NCBI GenBank assembly: GCA_905147135.1
Contig: LR990043.1
Location: forward strand, 3,755,057 to 3,819,056
Length of the DNA stretch: 64,000 bases
Direction: 5' to 3'
Source of the DNA: Blastobasis lacticolella
Taxonomy: Eukaryota; Arthropoda; Insecta; Lepidoptera; Blastobasidae
Shown piece by piece: positions 1-11,233 of the stretch. The notes beneath the pieces are model-generated. The model did not search any database and had not been told where the DNA came from. It worked only from the letters and a program-made list of their open reading frames with translations. Position 1 is the stretch's first letter. Each line of letters starts with the position of its first letter. The position numbers were made by a program, and so were the translations under genes.

Positions 1-2306
1 AATACTTTGTCGATTCTTGTTTAGTATTTTCATATTTATTGAATAATATTTCCGTTTTTGCGATGGAGGAAACTTTTTTAGAAAAAAGCTTACGTATTCC
101 GAAACTTACACGTGCCTGAAGATTGGAAGAATTTACTGGAGGGGCGTGAAAGCTACTAGCTCGCACGTGGCGGAGGGTGGCGGAGTTACGCCTAATTGCT
201 TATCAAGGTTTCTGAGGAATATTTGCCAACAGTGATGTAATCATCGCTGTTGATGATAGCGCATGTAAATTCTTCAGCAGTTTCCCGAACTCCGCAAGGG
301 CATAAAGTAGAAAACATTTTAAAATTTTAATAATATCAAAATCGCTTCTCGTTATTGTTTTATTACAATTCCAAATCAAAGTGATTTGGAATTGTCAGTT
401 TTTCTTTAAAAGAAAAACAATGTTTTTTTTGCTAAAAAAGAAAGGTAACATGTTCAAATATTTTTTAATTTAATGTAACACTAACTGTATGTGGCAGTAG
501 CTACAAAAGATTTATAAAACTGGTAATGCACTTATGAGCGCGACTGTACATTATTTACCTCGGATATAATACAATACAATAATAATATGATACAGACAGA
601 GCAAGTATAAGTAACTCAACTAAATTCTTGTCGCAGCAAATTAGGTCTTGCACCATCGGCATCGCTTACGGGATTCGGGGCAGTGTTATCGGGAATCAAT
701 TTGGAGCGCGCAAACGATGCGAATATGCTAACGGCGGCGGGCGCGTCGGATGCGGCTTGATTGATTAAAGCGTCGGCGCTGACACACCGCAGACTGGCCT
801 AGATCTCCGGAGTATTGTTGGCGCGAAATTAATCTCCAATTTGGCTCCAGATGTAGGTTATAATCTGGTCCGCAAACTTCCAAGCGGCTTGGCTTGTCTC
901 CGTTGGTTTGGTATGAATTCTCTCGTAACATTTCTGAGGAGATTTTACCTCGAGGCCGATCGGTTGGTGATAGTGGCGGCAGATAGATCTGTTGTGTGTT
1001 TTGAATGTGTCAATGAGATCTTTTGAGGTTGTGCGAGGTCTCACGCTGGGTGCCAGAAATGGTTGAACAGTCTCTTGAACCTGTATCCTGTGACGATATA
1101 TTATAATAAAATTTTACAGTCAATATTTCGTAAATATTCTTTAGTGCAATATCATAATGGGCGCCGCAAGCTAAAATCTGTAATTAAACAATGTAACTAT
1201 GAACCATTTACGTAGGTATAACTCACATGAGAAAAATAGATTGCGCCCAAGCGCAGTTCAATGTGTGTTCAACAACTTCGTGAGCTATAGATTCAGGTTT
1301 CAAATTTCGAACTTCCCCGGTCTTCATCGAGCTAACTAGCTCGCGAATTGTATGCCCCAACTTCGCCCTCTGTACGCCAACTAGACTGTGGCACAGCGTT
1401 AATTTGTAGGGTACGTTCGGCGGTTATTGAAAAGCTCTCGGTAATTGCATCTGTTTGTTCCCGGGATTGGCTGCCACGGGCGGACGAGTTCCCGGATCAC
1501 GCAACCCTGGCTCGTGAATCTCGTGACTTGTGATCCCGGGATTACTAGTGCTGTAATTGACAATCTCGTTTGTAACCTTTTGTTTTTTTCGGGCTCGTGG
1601 CCGTCGGGCCTTTTGTCTCCGTGATTGAACGGCCGCGGCTTTCCCCGTTTTTGTTTCCAACAATTGGGTCGACACAATTGATGGGGAATTGGAAAAGACA
1701 ACAATGTCGGGATTGATCGGTTGGACGAGCGAATTCTGATTGGTTTTTGTTTGAATTAAAGGTTTATGTTTACGTGATATGTTGGTGCGGTTGAAGCTGC
1801 CGCTTGGTAAAACTGAGCGCATAACTGTTTCGTCAACTAAACACAATAGATTTATAAAACGCCATTTAATTCGAAACGAAAGGTAGCCTTTGTTATCTTT
1901 GACTGTATTAAATTATGCAATGAGGCAGCAGGCTGAGCTGACCCCTTCAAAATGAGCCGTGGTCTATACTTGTCCTGCCGGACTGGAGCCGTTGACTCCC
2001 GACTCCGCCCGTTCACACATCCAAGGATGAACTATCTGGACAGGACTCTAGTAACACCAGGGGTATTATCAATGATTTGCCTACCTCTGAAGTCTAAAAC
2101 CCGAGATACGTTGCTCTGGCAGCAAATGGTAATGGTCCATCCACTGCCAAAACCACGGTCCCCCATGGTTGTAGAAGAAAACAAGATTGGTTTTTCACAA
2201 GTTTGTGGATTCAGTATTCAGTGATACGCTCAGTAGTCTACCCCTGATGGGTCCATTAGTGTATTAGTTGGTTACTTTTTTTTAACTCCGTCTCCTATCT
2301 TTCTAG
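1..2306. other. Flank or intron 5' of the first visible sky exon
   Basis: No exon could be supported here. The first sky exon in the window starts in mid-codon, so this stretch is most likely intron. I looked for the expected N-terminal TBC sequence (about 150-180 residues) in all frames and did not see it, so those exons should lie upstream of the window. The GC-richer part at 1430-1660 has open frames on the - strand but no recognisable domain. Confidence 0.5.
366..418. repeat. Two adjacent short hairpins
   Basis: A perfect 13-bp inverted repeat, CAATTCCAAATCA / TGATTTGGAATTG, lies at 366-378 and 382-394 with a 3-nt loop. It is followed at once by GTTTTTCTT / AAGAAAAAC (about 398-418) with a 4-nt loop. 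Both are visible directly. They may be the end of an old MITE or chance AT-rich palindromes. Confidence 0.6.
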
Positions 2307-2431
2307 AGGAGGAGTGCTACCACTGCATGGCCAGCTTGGTCGCCAGCAAGGAGAAGATGTTCATCACCCAGACGAAGCTTCACAACGAGGTCACGTGGAA
2401 GACCGTCATGCAGATAGCCAAGAAACATGCA
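2307..2431 (+). CDS. sky: skywalker/TBC1D24 exon, TBC domain (first visible exon)
   Basis: Skywalker (TBC1D24 in vertebrates) is a TBC-domain Rab GAP-like protein with a C-terminal TLDc domain; in flies it acts at the synapse on endosomal sorting of vesicle proteins through Rab35. This exon follows a 'ttctttctag' acceptor and ends before 'gtaagt'. After two bases that complete a split codon it encodes EECYHCMASLV, then SKEKMFITQTKLHNEVTWKT and VMQIAKKHA. This matches the helical TBC segment starting near residue 150 of the family. It ends on a codon boundary, in phase with the next exon. The first ~150-180 residues of the protein are not in the window. Confidence 0.88.
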
Positions 2432-2644
2432 GTAAGTCCTATATAACTGAAATAACATTAGCTCGGAGTTTAGACACGGAACTTGGCGTGTGGCAAAAGT
2501 CCGAACTAACATCTACCACTAGATACACTTAAATAAGATGACAGTAGACGCGCGTATTGAATGTTTTGTACAAGTTTCATCTGAATCAGACAAAATTTTG
2601 TTCGAGATAAGCCCGTGCACAGGACCGGCCTTTGTGGAGATATC

Positions 2645-2704
2645 TGGGGGAGGTCTACGTCCAGCAGTGGGCATCTTCTGGCTAATATGATGATGATGAT
2701 AATG
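2645..2704 (+). mobile_element. RTE-like retroposon 3' tail
   Basis: 'ggaggtctacgtccagcagtgggc' followed by 'gatgatgatgat' is the 3' end and triplet tail typical of lepidopteran RTE-type elements. No coding part remains. The same kind of tail ends the RTE pseudogene near 60,880. Confidence 0.6.
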
Positions 2705-3107
2705 AAGCCCATGCAAATAGAAAAATCGGCCGGTTCCAATTCGACCGCACAAAACAGCCTCCGGCCTCTGCCTTGTCAGTCTTGAGCATACTAGCGGCAT
2801 GCGTTTGAACTACACGGAGCTGGCATGCAGTCGAAATTCTGCCCGTGTGTTTGAACTGGGAGTGAAAATCGTAGGGATTTCTCTTCGTGTTTTATGCGAT
2901 TATTCACGTAATGCCCACAGCTACATTCTATCTTCGCACCGCTCACCACCGACTGGGGATTTATCCTCTAACCTTGGAGCCAAATTAAATTGGTCGCGAA
3001 CTGTGCAGTTCCAAACGAACATTCTCCAAGATTGTGGAATAAACTATCTGGAGAATACAACATGGGAGTTCTTCAAGAAAGGGGTGAAACGGTTTTTACG
3101 GGGTCGG

Positions 3108-3212
3108 TAACACGGGTGATGCCCCTGGTATTGCAAACGTCCATAGGCTGCGGTAATTGCTTACCATCAGGCAGGCCGTAGGCTTGTTTACCACCTTAAT
3201 TGTATAAAAAAG
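3108..3212 (+). mobile_element. Interspersed repeat, 'gatgcccctggtattgc' family
   Basis: Contains 'gatgcccctggtattgcaaa', 'ccataggctgcggtaattgc', 'ttaccatcaggcaggccgta' and 'gcttgtttaccaccttaat', ending in an A-rich tail. The same block recurs at 9121-9222 (- strand), 11155-11233 and 19365-19462, with an older version near 14,128. It is a lepidopteran retroposon tail. Confidence 0.7.
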
Positions 3213-3235
3213 TAATTCAAGACGACGTAAAGGAA

Positions 3236-3500
3236 TATCATCATCACAGCCCGTAACAGTCCACTGCAGTACTTAGTACCTCTCTCACGAAAGGGGAGGT
3301 TATTGCCATAATCTCCACGCTTGGCAGGCGGGTTGGAGATCGCAGTGTTGAAATATAACAATGGAAAATGCTGCTGCCCATTTTTCAAACTACGGAGACT
3401 AGATCTTTTGCCTCTAAAACATTAGTCGCCTTGTACGACACCCGCGAGTGTAAGGGGTTGGTGCTATTCTACTCTGCCGGACACCACACGGCCAATATAA
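3236..3500 (+). mobile_element. Interspersed repeat, 'acagtccactgcag' family
   Basis: Begins 'catcatcacagcccgtaaca' and runs through 'cacgaaaggggaggttattg', 'gcttggcaggcgggttggag', 'cgacacccgcgagtgtaagg' and 'gtgctattctactct'. Homologous blocks lie at 18,530-18,755 and 52,795-53,045 (+) and 59,276-59,412 (-). It is a lepidopteran repeat with no coding content. Confidence 0.7.
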
Positions 3501-4329
3501 TAATAATAAAAGGAATATAATAATGTTTAATTTCTGTCTGGCTTTCACCACCTGGCCCAATAAGAAACATAGTATGACTCTATAACGATCCACCCGAAAG
3601 CGAAACAAAAACATAATCATTCCGCTGAACGACATAATGGAGCTGAGATGAAGGCAAAGCGATTCTTGTCATATGTCTATAGAGTGACGACAGGGGAAGT
3701 CGTCGCCAATACGATGAGTCTTGCAAAACAACGTAACTACATACACTATTCATTCAATACACTCCATATAATTATTAAAACTTGTTTGCTACAATTAAAT
3801 TTTTTACCTATAATTGAACATGAGCGTATACGAATATACCAGTAATTAGAGTACAGTATTAATTAGCTTATTATTAGATAGAAGTCAGGTAGTCGATATA
3901 AATAGCAGTAATTAGGTGTACACAACAATGTACAAACATGTGTTGCCAATAAATAAATGTGAAAAGTTTCCTAGCCGAAAAAGAGCGCCAAAAATTTCGG
4001 CTGTAAATCATTTTTCAATGTCCCATTTTACGAGTTCCGTTTCGCTATTTAAACTGTGTAAATCACACGCAGTTAGCTATTTCTGCCAGATGCTTCCTGG
4101 TGGCTAGATAATATTTGTTTTCCGTCAACAATAAATCAAATGAAAAACTCTTTGACGAGGTCCAGCGTTTTGCATAGCGACGTACGTCGAACACGAAATT
4201 ATCAAGCATACACAAATTTGTTTTGAACATTTACTAAAATTATTTCTTACAATGGAAGTTATCTAGTAGGTTTGTGCATTCCTCCTTCGTGGACTACATG
4301 TTATATAGCGCATATAGGGGTAGAGTGAG

Positions 4330-4470
4330 CGGATAAAAGTAGCCTATTGCCTATGCCCGACTCTAATAGGTGTAGTGGGTGTAGTAGGTGGGTACCTACC
4401 AAATTCCATCCAAATCCGTTCATCCGTTTAGGCGAGAAGACTTAACAAACATACACACACAAACATCCGC
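4330..4470 (+). mobile_element. Arthropod non-LTR 3' tail remnant
   Basis: The order 'ataaaagtagcctat', then 'aaattccatccaaatccgtt', then 'tttaggcgagaag' and 'aacaaacatacacacacaaa' is the degenerate tail found throughout arthropod RTE/SINE relics. Similar, more decayed tails sit at 5040-5100 and 26,040-26,300. Confidence 0.55.
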
Positions 4471-7305
4471 AGTTATTATTGCTGTTAGTGGGATTCATTG
4501 CATGGTACACAAACTTCATCTCGAAGTATTCTATTCTATTGACGTAAAAGATCACGTGAGTCGTTACGTGAGCCTAAGATGGCTTAGTTGCAGTTCAAAT
4601 CACAGACAAAAACATAGGCAACTTTATAACCACCTAGGTGAAACCGCCGAAAGGTCGTTGTCAAACAATTAACTCGAACCACATCTGAACCCTGACATAA
4701 ACAAACAAACTGCACCAACGACCAACCCTACGAGATCCAACTACCTAATATAACCCTCATTTAAGCGAAGATGGGGGTGTTACTCCCCTAGAGAAACACC
4801 CCTCCCCCGGGCGGTCGTGCGTGAGCCCTAATAAAATCCAGGGCGAGTCGTCAACGGTCACGTGACACAATCGCCCAGGGGTCCGGAAGTACCACGGCAG
4901 GACAGGACGGCAGCGAATCACGCGAGCTAATTCGGGGTACACGGGGTAGAGTTTCTTAGAATGGTGTGCTCGCTGTACTCGGTACTACGCTGTAATAACA
5001 ACCTAACAGACAAGTGAAACGCTTTAGCTAGACAAAGTCTGCATCGAAATCGCTCCATCCGTTCAGGAACTACACTACTACAGAACAGACACAGATTAAA
5101 CTAAACTTACAACATTCTTTTTCGGGGGTTCAAAAGGTAAAATGATCGTAGGTAAGGTGTTTTTAATTTGAGATTAGTTAAATTGATCTCTCAGTACATA
5201 CATACATAGGTGACATATAACGTCAAGCCTTTTCCCCGTAGGGGTAGGCACTAATAGCACCATCGTATCGCCAAAGATACTTGGATGCCTTTTGCGTTCA
5301 TGTTTAGGTGTGAAGACTGTCGTCGCTTCAGCGAACTACTTCGTCTAAGTTAGTTGCGTCGCGTAAATTCTGTGCCCCTTGCGTTTACCGCCACCCGCCA
5401 ACTTAGTTATGTTCTAAGTAACTTAGTAAGTAACAGTTTTTCGACGTGTGGAAAACCGAGTTTAGTACAATGCATCAGTTCACGCAGCGCACCTGTTTGA
5501 GACTAAGTTACGTCGTATAAACAAAATGGTTTAGTAAACGGTGTATGACAAATTACAATGTAACAAGTTAGAAGCTCAATACGTCTTGTGTGTGGTAGAT
5601 CAGTTTTTGTTTTCGAATTATCAAGCACTAGTTGGCCCTCCGCGACTTAGATCGCGTGGTACCCTATAAACCTTCCTCTTTAACCACTCTATCTATTGTT
5701 GAAAACCATGCATATTTAACATAGAGAGGGAAGTGACTTTGTTGTATACTACGAGTTGCATGTATAGGATTCGTTATCGCCATACTTAACGAACGGGTAG
5801 CAATATAATATAACGCGCATGCGCGCGCAAAGCTATGTGTAATTACCTGTGTAATAAGCTGATTACCTATCATTTGGTACATTATTAATAATTATTGTTA
5901 CTACAGCCGTACTTCTACGGTTTACGAATTACGAATTATGTAACAAACAGTTTGTAAAGAGCGTTTTCCTCTATACTCCTGCGGTCACATGACCAGATGG
6001 TCCGTTCGCAGATGGGCCGCATTAACAACTGAACGATCTAGCAATTTGGGAACAAGGTGATTAAAAAATATGCTGTTCTTCATGAACAGGCATGCTCCAT
6101 CTTTGGCGCATTGTCACTTACCACCAAGTGAGATGGCATTAAATGCCTGGGTAGTTCTTATAAACAATAATGCGTAACGGGCTTGAGTATGGGATAATTT
6201 GCAAACACCGCCGCATCCATACCGCAGGAACGTACATAATTACCTAAGCGCTAAACATACAAAATAAAATACACTTTTGTAAGGAGAAAAATGAATCGCG
6301 CACAAAAGCTATTGTATAATCTAAACTCCTACTTCTCTCAGTGTACCAGACAGTACGAAAAAGCGGGAAGAAGTATCTTCAACTGTAAACAACACCTACA
6401 GTAACTCGGGTCGAGACTCGATACGACAGCGAATCAATCACTGACACTTGTCAGCTGCGCACGCGCCGATAGCCGGCCGGGGTGAAGGCTTGGCCTCGGA
6501 GAGATTTGTGGCCGGTCAGGTGTCAGGACAGATGCGTAGTAGGGTGTTGAGTGAAAATCTGGTACAATTTGTTTTATAATTTAGTAAACTGAAATGACCA
6601 TATTGTAGATTAAAACACTTTTATACACTAGTTCTACTAAATATATTATATTTACAAACTTTTAATTAAATGCGACCGGTTTCGGACATTATCTTCTGAC
6701 AATGTAAATAATGTATAATATAATGGAGTTCCATCATGTATGCACAACACAAAGTGTCAACTACTGAAGTGACCATAGCTCAAAGGGGTTTAGCCATACA
6801 CCATGGCGCGTAGCAATAAAGCAAAACTAACTTTAGTCACTTGATAGGGTAAGAAAATGCGCGGACACGCCCCAGTGCTTGTACTAGTGACATATTAGTC
6901 TACCTATATTATTAGAAAAAAAAATTCAATGACCAGGCTTTGCCCACGTGGGCTAATTCTCCGTATTCACTGGTAATTTTTCACGCAAACATTCACACCT
7001 TGATTATTTGCCCAATTTCATGGGAAACACCAAAAATCTTTTGTTTTAGCAATTAGCGTGCATTTGTGAACATTGAAAATTTGAAACAGACATTTTAACA
7101 GCCAGGTTTCGATATTAACATGGATAGAATAAAAAAATGTAATAGAGGGAAGGATAAGTTATAATATATTAATGTGACATTATAAAAATTCATAATATAT
7201 CGCTATCCGTACCATGGGAAGACGTGCAAAGGGGTCACACTCAGCATAAGCCATGGCTGGTGGTACCTATGGCAAAATATCAACTTCCTTTTTTTAATAT
7301 CTTTC

Positions 7306-7776
7306 TTACAATATTTGCACATGACTGCAAATGATATCTACAGTTCTCTGGCCGTAACCCAAAATAAACCCCAATGACGCCACACCACCGTCCTTTGTCA
7401 CAACAGCCCTAAGGCTTTTCACCTCGAACTTTACGTAACCGGCCTCGCGGCTGCCGTTATCGGATCGATATCGATTGTTACCCGCACAGGTGAACGACAC
7501 AGCCGACAATCGATACGCGGCCACGATTAGTTTACGACCTTTAATCGATTCGTGTAGAATAGCTATGAGCATAATTGAAACCGCTACACGTTGCGCTTTG
7601 GGCACATGTGGCGGCGCGTTAAGTAAGTAAGTAATAACTCTTAATTGCGCATTTAGATGAGACAATATACAAGAATCAGACAATCTCCCCCAGACAACCT
7701 TAGGGAAGAGGTAATGTTGCACGTGAGCTAGTAAGTAGTGCAAGAGATGAGATAAGAGTGCAAAGAAATATAACAA
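7306..7776 (-). other. Unrecognised 156-codon antisense open frame in sky intron
   Basis: An uninterrupted - strand frame inside a + strand intron. The central part (ILHESIKGRKLIVAAYRL, then SAVSFTCAGNNRYRS and VKSLRAVVTKDGGVASLG) is GC-richer than its surroundings and looks more protein-like than the N-terminal 50 codons, which resemble translated AT-rich DNA. No domain or catalytic motif was recognised. It could be a fragment of a dispersed lepidopteran repeat with a coding past, or one exon of an unknown gene. No promoter or polyadenylation signal convincingly belongs to it. Confidence 0.3.
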
Positions 7777-7815
7777 TTATCAAAATGAGCGTCGTATAAA
7801 CACAATACAAATAAT

Positions 7816-7934
7816 AGTAGTTTATGCAACTGTCATATAAAAGGGGGTATTAAAACATGAGTGTTAATAATATAGTAGTGATAATTTGACACGAGTGTTT
7901 TAATACCTAATTATATGCAGTTGCATAAACTACT
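7816..7934. repeat. Palindromic MITE-like element
   Basis: AGTAGTTTATGCAACTG at 7816-7832 is matched by its exact reverse complement at 7918-7934. The pairing continues inward (GGTATTAAAACA against TGTTTTAATACC) with a short AT-rich centre. It is a ~120-bp foldback without coding capacity, most likely a MITE. Confidence 0.65.
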
Positions 7935-8747
7935 TTATCTACACTCATATTTTTATGTTAAAATATCGTACCTATAATTTTCTCAACTTAGCTGGAAGTA
8001 AGCTACGAGTCAGTTCTGTTGTATCTACGCGTCAAGGATATCAAGCGGCGGGAATTTACTTAACTATTTTCACATTTATCTATTTATTTGCTTAAAATAA
8101 GGAAAAACATTCACAAACACGAATTACAAAGAATATTCTGTTTAGCAGGAAAATAATTACACAGAATATAAACAGGAAAATTTTAATTTTGAATTTGAAT
8201 TTGTTAAAGACATCTAAGTATTCAGCCTAAAGTGTACCCTTAAACGACTGTTTTCGAATATGTAATTGGAACATTATGCTATGAGTGTAGATAAACAATA
8301 TTATACATATAATAGTATACGAAAATAGTATTACAAGTAGTTATATACTGAATTTTCGACCGTGGCTACATGCTTAAAAATCAAATTGTAAAGTGTAATT
8401 TAAATTAAATGTCTTATAACTCGATATCTATAGCTGAGGTTCGGATGGAAGTTTCAACAGGCGAAGAATTTGTTTACGTTTTGATAGACAAAAGGTTATT
8501 GAGGCGAAATAATTATTGTTAAACTTTCGGTGCGCTATGTAAGAACGTCAGTAATACCATAATTTTCGTACCTATGGTACAGTAATTACTAAACCTGTAT
8601 GATGACGTTGTATGTTTGATCCGGTGGTTCGGTTCCCACGGATGCAGTCACGTTGAAAAGGCTGTAGTAAAACATAAGGGAACAAATACAGGAAGGAATT
8701 ATGCCTACGGGCGGATAGACTGTTTAGTTAGAAGCTTCCCGTGCGCT

Positions 8748-8785
8748 CCTTGTAAGGGACCCATCTCTCTGGATCCCTTACAAGG
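8748..8785. repeat. 15-bp hairpin
   Basis: CCTTGTAAGGGACCC (8748-8762) and GGATCCCTTACAAGG (8771-8785) pair with one mismatch around an 8-nt loop. The pairing does not extend outward. Function unknown. Confidence 0.6.
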
Positions 8786-9120
8786 AAGCAATGCATCACG
8801 TCTTGGCGGCGTATCAGTGACGTGCGGCGCGACGCGGGGTCGATAGCGAATGCAAATGCCCTCATAATGCTGTTTGATGTTTACACCAGGGCTGACTCTG
8901 TTTGAGCGAGCGCTAAGTTATAGCTCGGTATAGCGCTGCATTGCTGTAGCTACCTACAATGCTCAAAAATGTTATTGAACGCAATATCTTTGCAGCGCAA
9001 TGCACAGCTGCGTATTTGGTCAACGTTTACATTTGACTTTAATTTTGTAGATACAAGAAAAAAAATTTTGTTGGTTCTGTGCTTGATACGAAAATGTAGA
9101 TTTTGTCGTGTTTATTTAAT

Positions 9121-9222
9121 ACGACTAAGGTGGCAAACATGCTTACGGCATGCCTGATTGTAAGCAGTGACCGCAGCCTATGGAATACCACGTTTGCAAT
9201 ACCAGGGCATCACCCACGCGTT
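9121..9222 (-). mobile_element. Interspersed repeat, 'gatgcccctggtattgc' family, reversed
   Basis: Reverse-strand copy: 'aaggtggcaaacatgcttac', 'cagtgaccgcagcctatgga' and 'gcaataccagggcatcacc' are the complements of the tail seen at 3108-3212. Confidence 0.65.
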
Positions 9223-9994
9223 GTCGACCCCGTAAAAACCCCTAAAAACTCCATGTTGTACTCTCCAGGAAAAATGGGGAAAAGGTTGACGGCTATTAAA
9301 GTCAATTGTGTAGTTGTTCAAAAACACGTTCACACACCCGCCCAGTCCAGACTAACCTCTAACCAAGGCGTCAAAGGATCAAGTTGAACGACCACAGACA
9401 AGGAAGCGGACAGGATAGGTCACATATGGTCATCCGTAATGTCGTCGTCGAGGGCGATCACTTTTGCGATAGCCGTGCGAAACGATTGAATAAATGATCG
9501 GGCAGTGCTTTCGCAGGAATAGAATAATTAAATCATTTTCAAATTGTGCGATTACATTATGTCAACGTCTCAACAACATGCATTAATATGTGTTGTATAT
9601 GGTAATCATGAGATGTCATAGGGTGAATTCTTCATTTTGATAAAACGGTGATGAAACGCCTCTACACTTGCGACGCATTCAGCATTTGGACTGGCCTCGA
9701 ACATTTCTTCCATTGTGCAAGGTATAGGACAGTTGTAAAAGCCGTGAACTATAATTATAACTCGCTGTCCTTATTGGCAACGGTGGTGTGCCCATGGTCG
9801 TGCGACGGGTGGCTTTGAGGTCTCCTATGGGTTACGCGACGTCAATAGTCGCACGACTGTATCTGTATTAGGATAGCGCCTAAGAAACGATCACACTAGA
9901 TCAGCAAAGGTTGCAGTGATATTATCGACTTAGCTATACTTGAAAAGCCCTATAAAAATCTTGATCGTTACACTTGACTCCTTTATCTCCACAG

Positions 9995-10141
9995 AAGTCC
10001 GCGGCGCAATACCTGTCGCGGCTCTCGGGCGATATCGGCCCGGAGCGCATATACGCCGACTGGCAGTGGTGGATACTCGCCGCACTGCCGTTCCCGCACC
10101 TCGTCAGGGTGCTGGACTGCTTCTTCCATGAGGGGATCAAG
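9995..10141 (+). CDS. sky: skywalker/TBC1D24 exon, TBC domain
   Basis: 49 codons exactly, flanked by 'ctccacag' and 'gtgagc'. It encodes KSAAQYLSRLSGDIGPERIY followed by ADWQWWILAALPFPHLVRVL and DCFFHEGIK. The YADWQ.W....LP...RV.D.F..EG pattern is the late TBC core shared with human TBC1D24. Both boundaries are phase 0, so it joins the exon at 2307-2431 and the exon at 10656 without a break. Codons are GC-rich compared with the introns. Confidence 0.93.
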
Positions 10142-10507
10142 GTGAGCCTCTTTTTTGATTGCCTAGAGAGGTAAGGAAGCACACGCTTAGACGGTCCGTC
10201 CGTCCGTCGACCAGGACATCTGAAATTTAGTAGGAGCGGATGCGGCGCCGTCTTGTGAGGTACCTGTAGACACTACATTTGATGAATCCATAGTTCATAC
10301 GATCAATCTTGTTTAGGTTTTAATCTTATTTTTAGTTAAGGTACCATCTCCACCTTATAGAATACCGCAACATAGATACTATCACCGGTGAGTAAGTATT
10401 TGGGCAACGTGGCTTTGGCAGTACAGGTGCATTTGCCTTTTTACTGCCATAACAACGTCTCTCTGCGTTTTTTAGAGGTGAGCATCGCATTGGGGATACT
10501 TCTGGTT

Positions 10508-10600
10508 ATGCTAATGTGTATAGGCAGCAATGGCCACTTTCCATCAGGCGGCTCGCTTGTCTGCTTGTCTACCATAAGACGTAAAAAATCCAAATTCAAA
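10508..10600 (+). mobile_element. Jockey-type 3' tail remnant
   Basis: 'gtgtataggcagcaatggcc', 'actttccatcaggcggctcg' and 'cttgtctgcttgtctacc' followed by an A-rich run match the 3' tail of the Jockey-like copy at 61,058. It lies in the 514-bp intron 10142-10655; the rest of that intron shows nothing. Confidence 0.5.
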
Positions 10601-10655
10601 CCGTTGAATTCTCTTGAACTTGTAACACGAATCAACTGCCTCCCTCGCCCTACAG

Positions 10656-10840
10656 GTGTTCTACAGGGTCGCTTTGGCGGTGCTCATCCTGTTCCACAAG
10701 CACTCCTCCAACCAGAACTCGGAGTGGTACGCCGAGGCCACCAAGAACGGCGTGGACCACGCCATAGACAAGTTCTGCAAGAACATGCCAGCGTCGCCCA
10801 CCAAGCTGTTGCGCACCGCCTTCAGTATACGAGCGCTGAG
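10656..10840 (+). CDS. sky: skywalker/TBC1D24 exon, end of TBC domain
   Basis: Follows 'cgccctacag' and ends before 'gtgagt'. It encodes VFYRVALAVLILFHKH, a linker, then KNGVDHAIDKFCKNMPASP and TKLLRTAFSIRAL, ending with two bases (AG) of a split codon. YRVALAIL.FFHK and the KLL..AFAIR motif mark the end of the TBC domain in TBC1D24. The exon is 61 codons plus two bases; the next exon supplies the third base, giving Ser. Confidence 0.93.
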
Positions 10841-10944
10841 GTGAGTGATATGAGCGGTGTACCGAGCTGAGTAGACAAAGGGCCTGATTCACTGGTTAAG
10901 TGCCTGATCGTTTGTAAAGCTGAAAGGATTACTGCGCTATAAGC

Positions 10945-10997
10945 GAGAAAAGGCGCGACAAAGATACTAAAGCAGTATCTTTGTCGCGCCTTTTCTC
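10945..10997. repeat. Perfect 24-bp intronic hairpin
   Basis: The 24 nt at 10945-10968 (GAGAAAAGGCGCGACAAAGA plus TACT) are exactly complementary to 10974-10997 across the 5-nt loop 'aaagc'. After a small internal mismatch, TAAG/CTTA outside the stem also pair. It lies 104 nt after the splice donor at 10841. Possible readings are a young foldback element or a structured RNA such as a Dicer or ADAR substrate; the sequence alone does not decide. Confidence 0.75.
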
Positions 10998-11154
10998 AAC
11001 TTAGTATTGAAAGTAGGAACCAAACGCTTTCTCGCGGCGCGAGCTGTGTCGCGGACACACTTGTGATAGCCGTGCTGGAGGAGTTAAGATGGAAGGAGCA
11101 GTAGGGTCATTAGTAAGGAATATTTCACCCACACCCAAAATGGGCGCAAGTTCG

Positions 11155-11233
11155 TCGATTTACTGTCGAGTGACTGCTTACTATCAGGCAGGCCGCAAGC
11201 TTGTTTGCCACCTTAGTGGTATAAAAAAAAAGA
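11155..11233 (+). mobile_element. Interspersed repeat tail, 'gatgcccctggtattgc' family (3' part)
   Basis: Contains 'gactgcttactatcaggcag', 'gccgcaagcttgtttgccac' and 'cttagtggtataaaaaaaaa'. It is truncated at its 5' side. The rest of the 10841-12336 intron shows only the hairpin at 10945 and no coding signal. Confidence 0.6.

Larger units (their letters stand above)
2432..9994 (+). other. sky intron (7.6 kb) with repeat insertions
   Basis: Donor GTAAGT, acceptor 'tttatctccacag'. The intron holds an RTE-type tail, interspersed repeat blocks, a retroposon-tail segment near 5185-5330 ('cataggtgacatataacg ... ccgtaggggtaggca'), an antisense open frame at 7306-7776, a palindromic MITE and a short hairpin, listed separately. 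Nothing else between them (for example 5330-7300 and 9230-9990) looks coding. Confidence 0.75.

Noticed and set aside
1424..1846. 101- and 140-codon - strand frames near the left edge
   Set aside because: No domain, mutually overlapping in different frames, low-complexity residue use; no support as genes.
1952..2224. 90-codon + frame before the first sky exon, tested as the preceding exon
   Set aside because: It does not resemble the TBC sequence expected before EECYHC, and no donor in the right phase was found.
10388..10870. 160-codon + frame across the sky exon at 10656
   Set aside because: It runs in a different frame from the conserved VFYRVALAVL translation and crosses a clear intron and acceptor.
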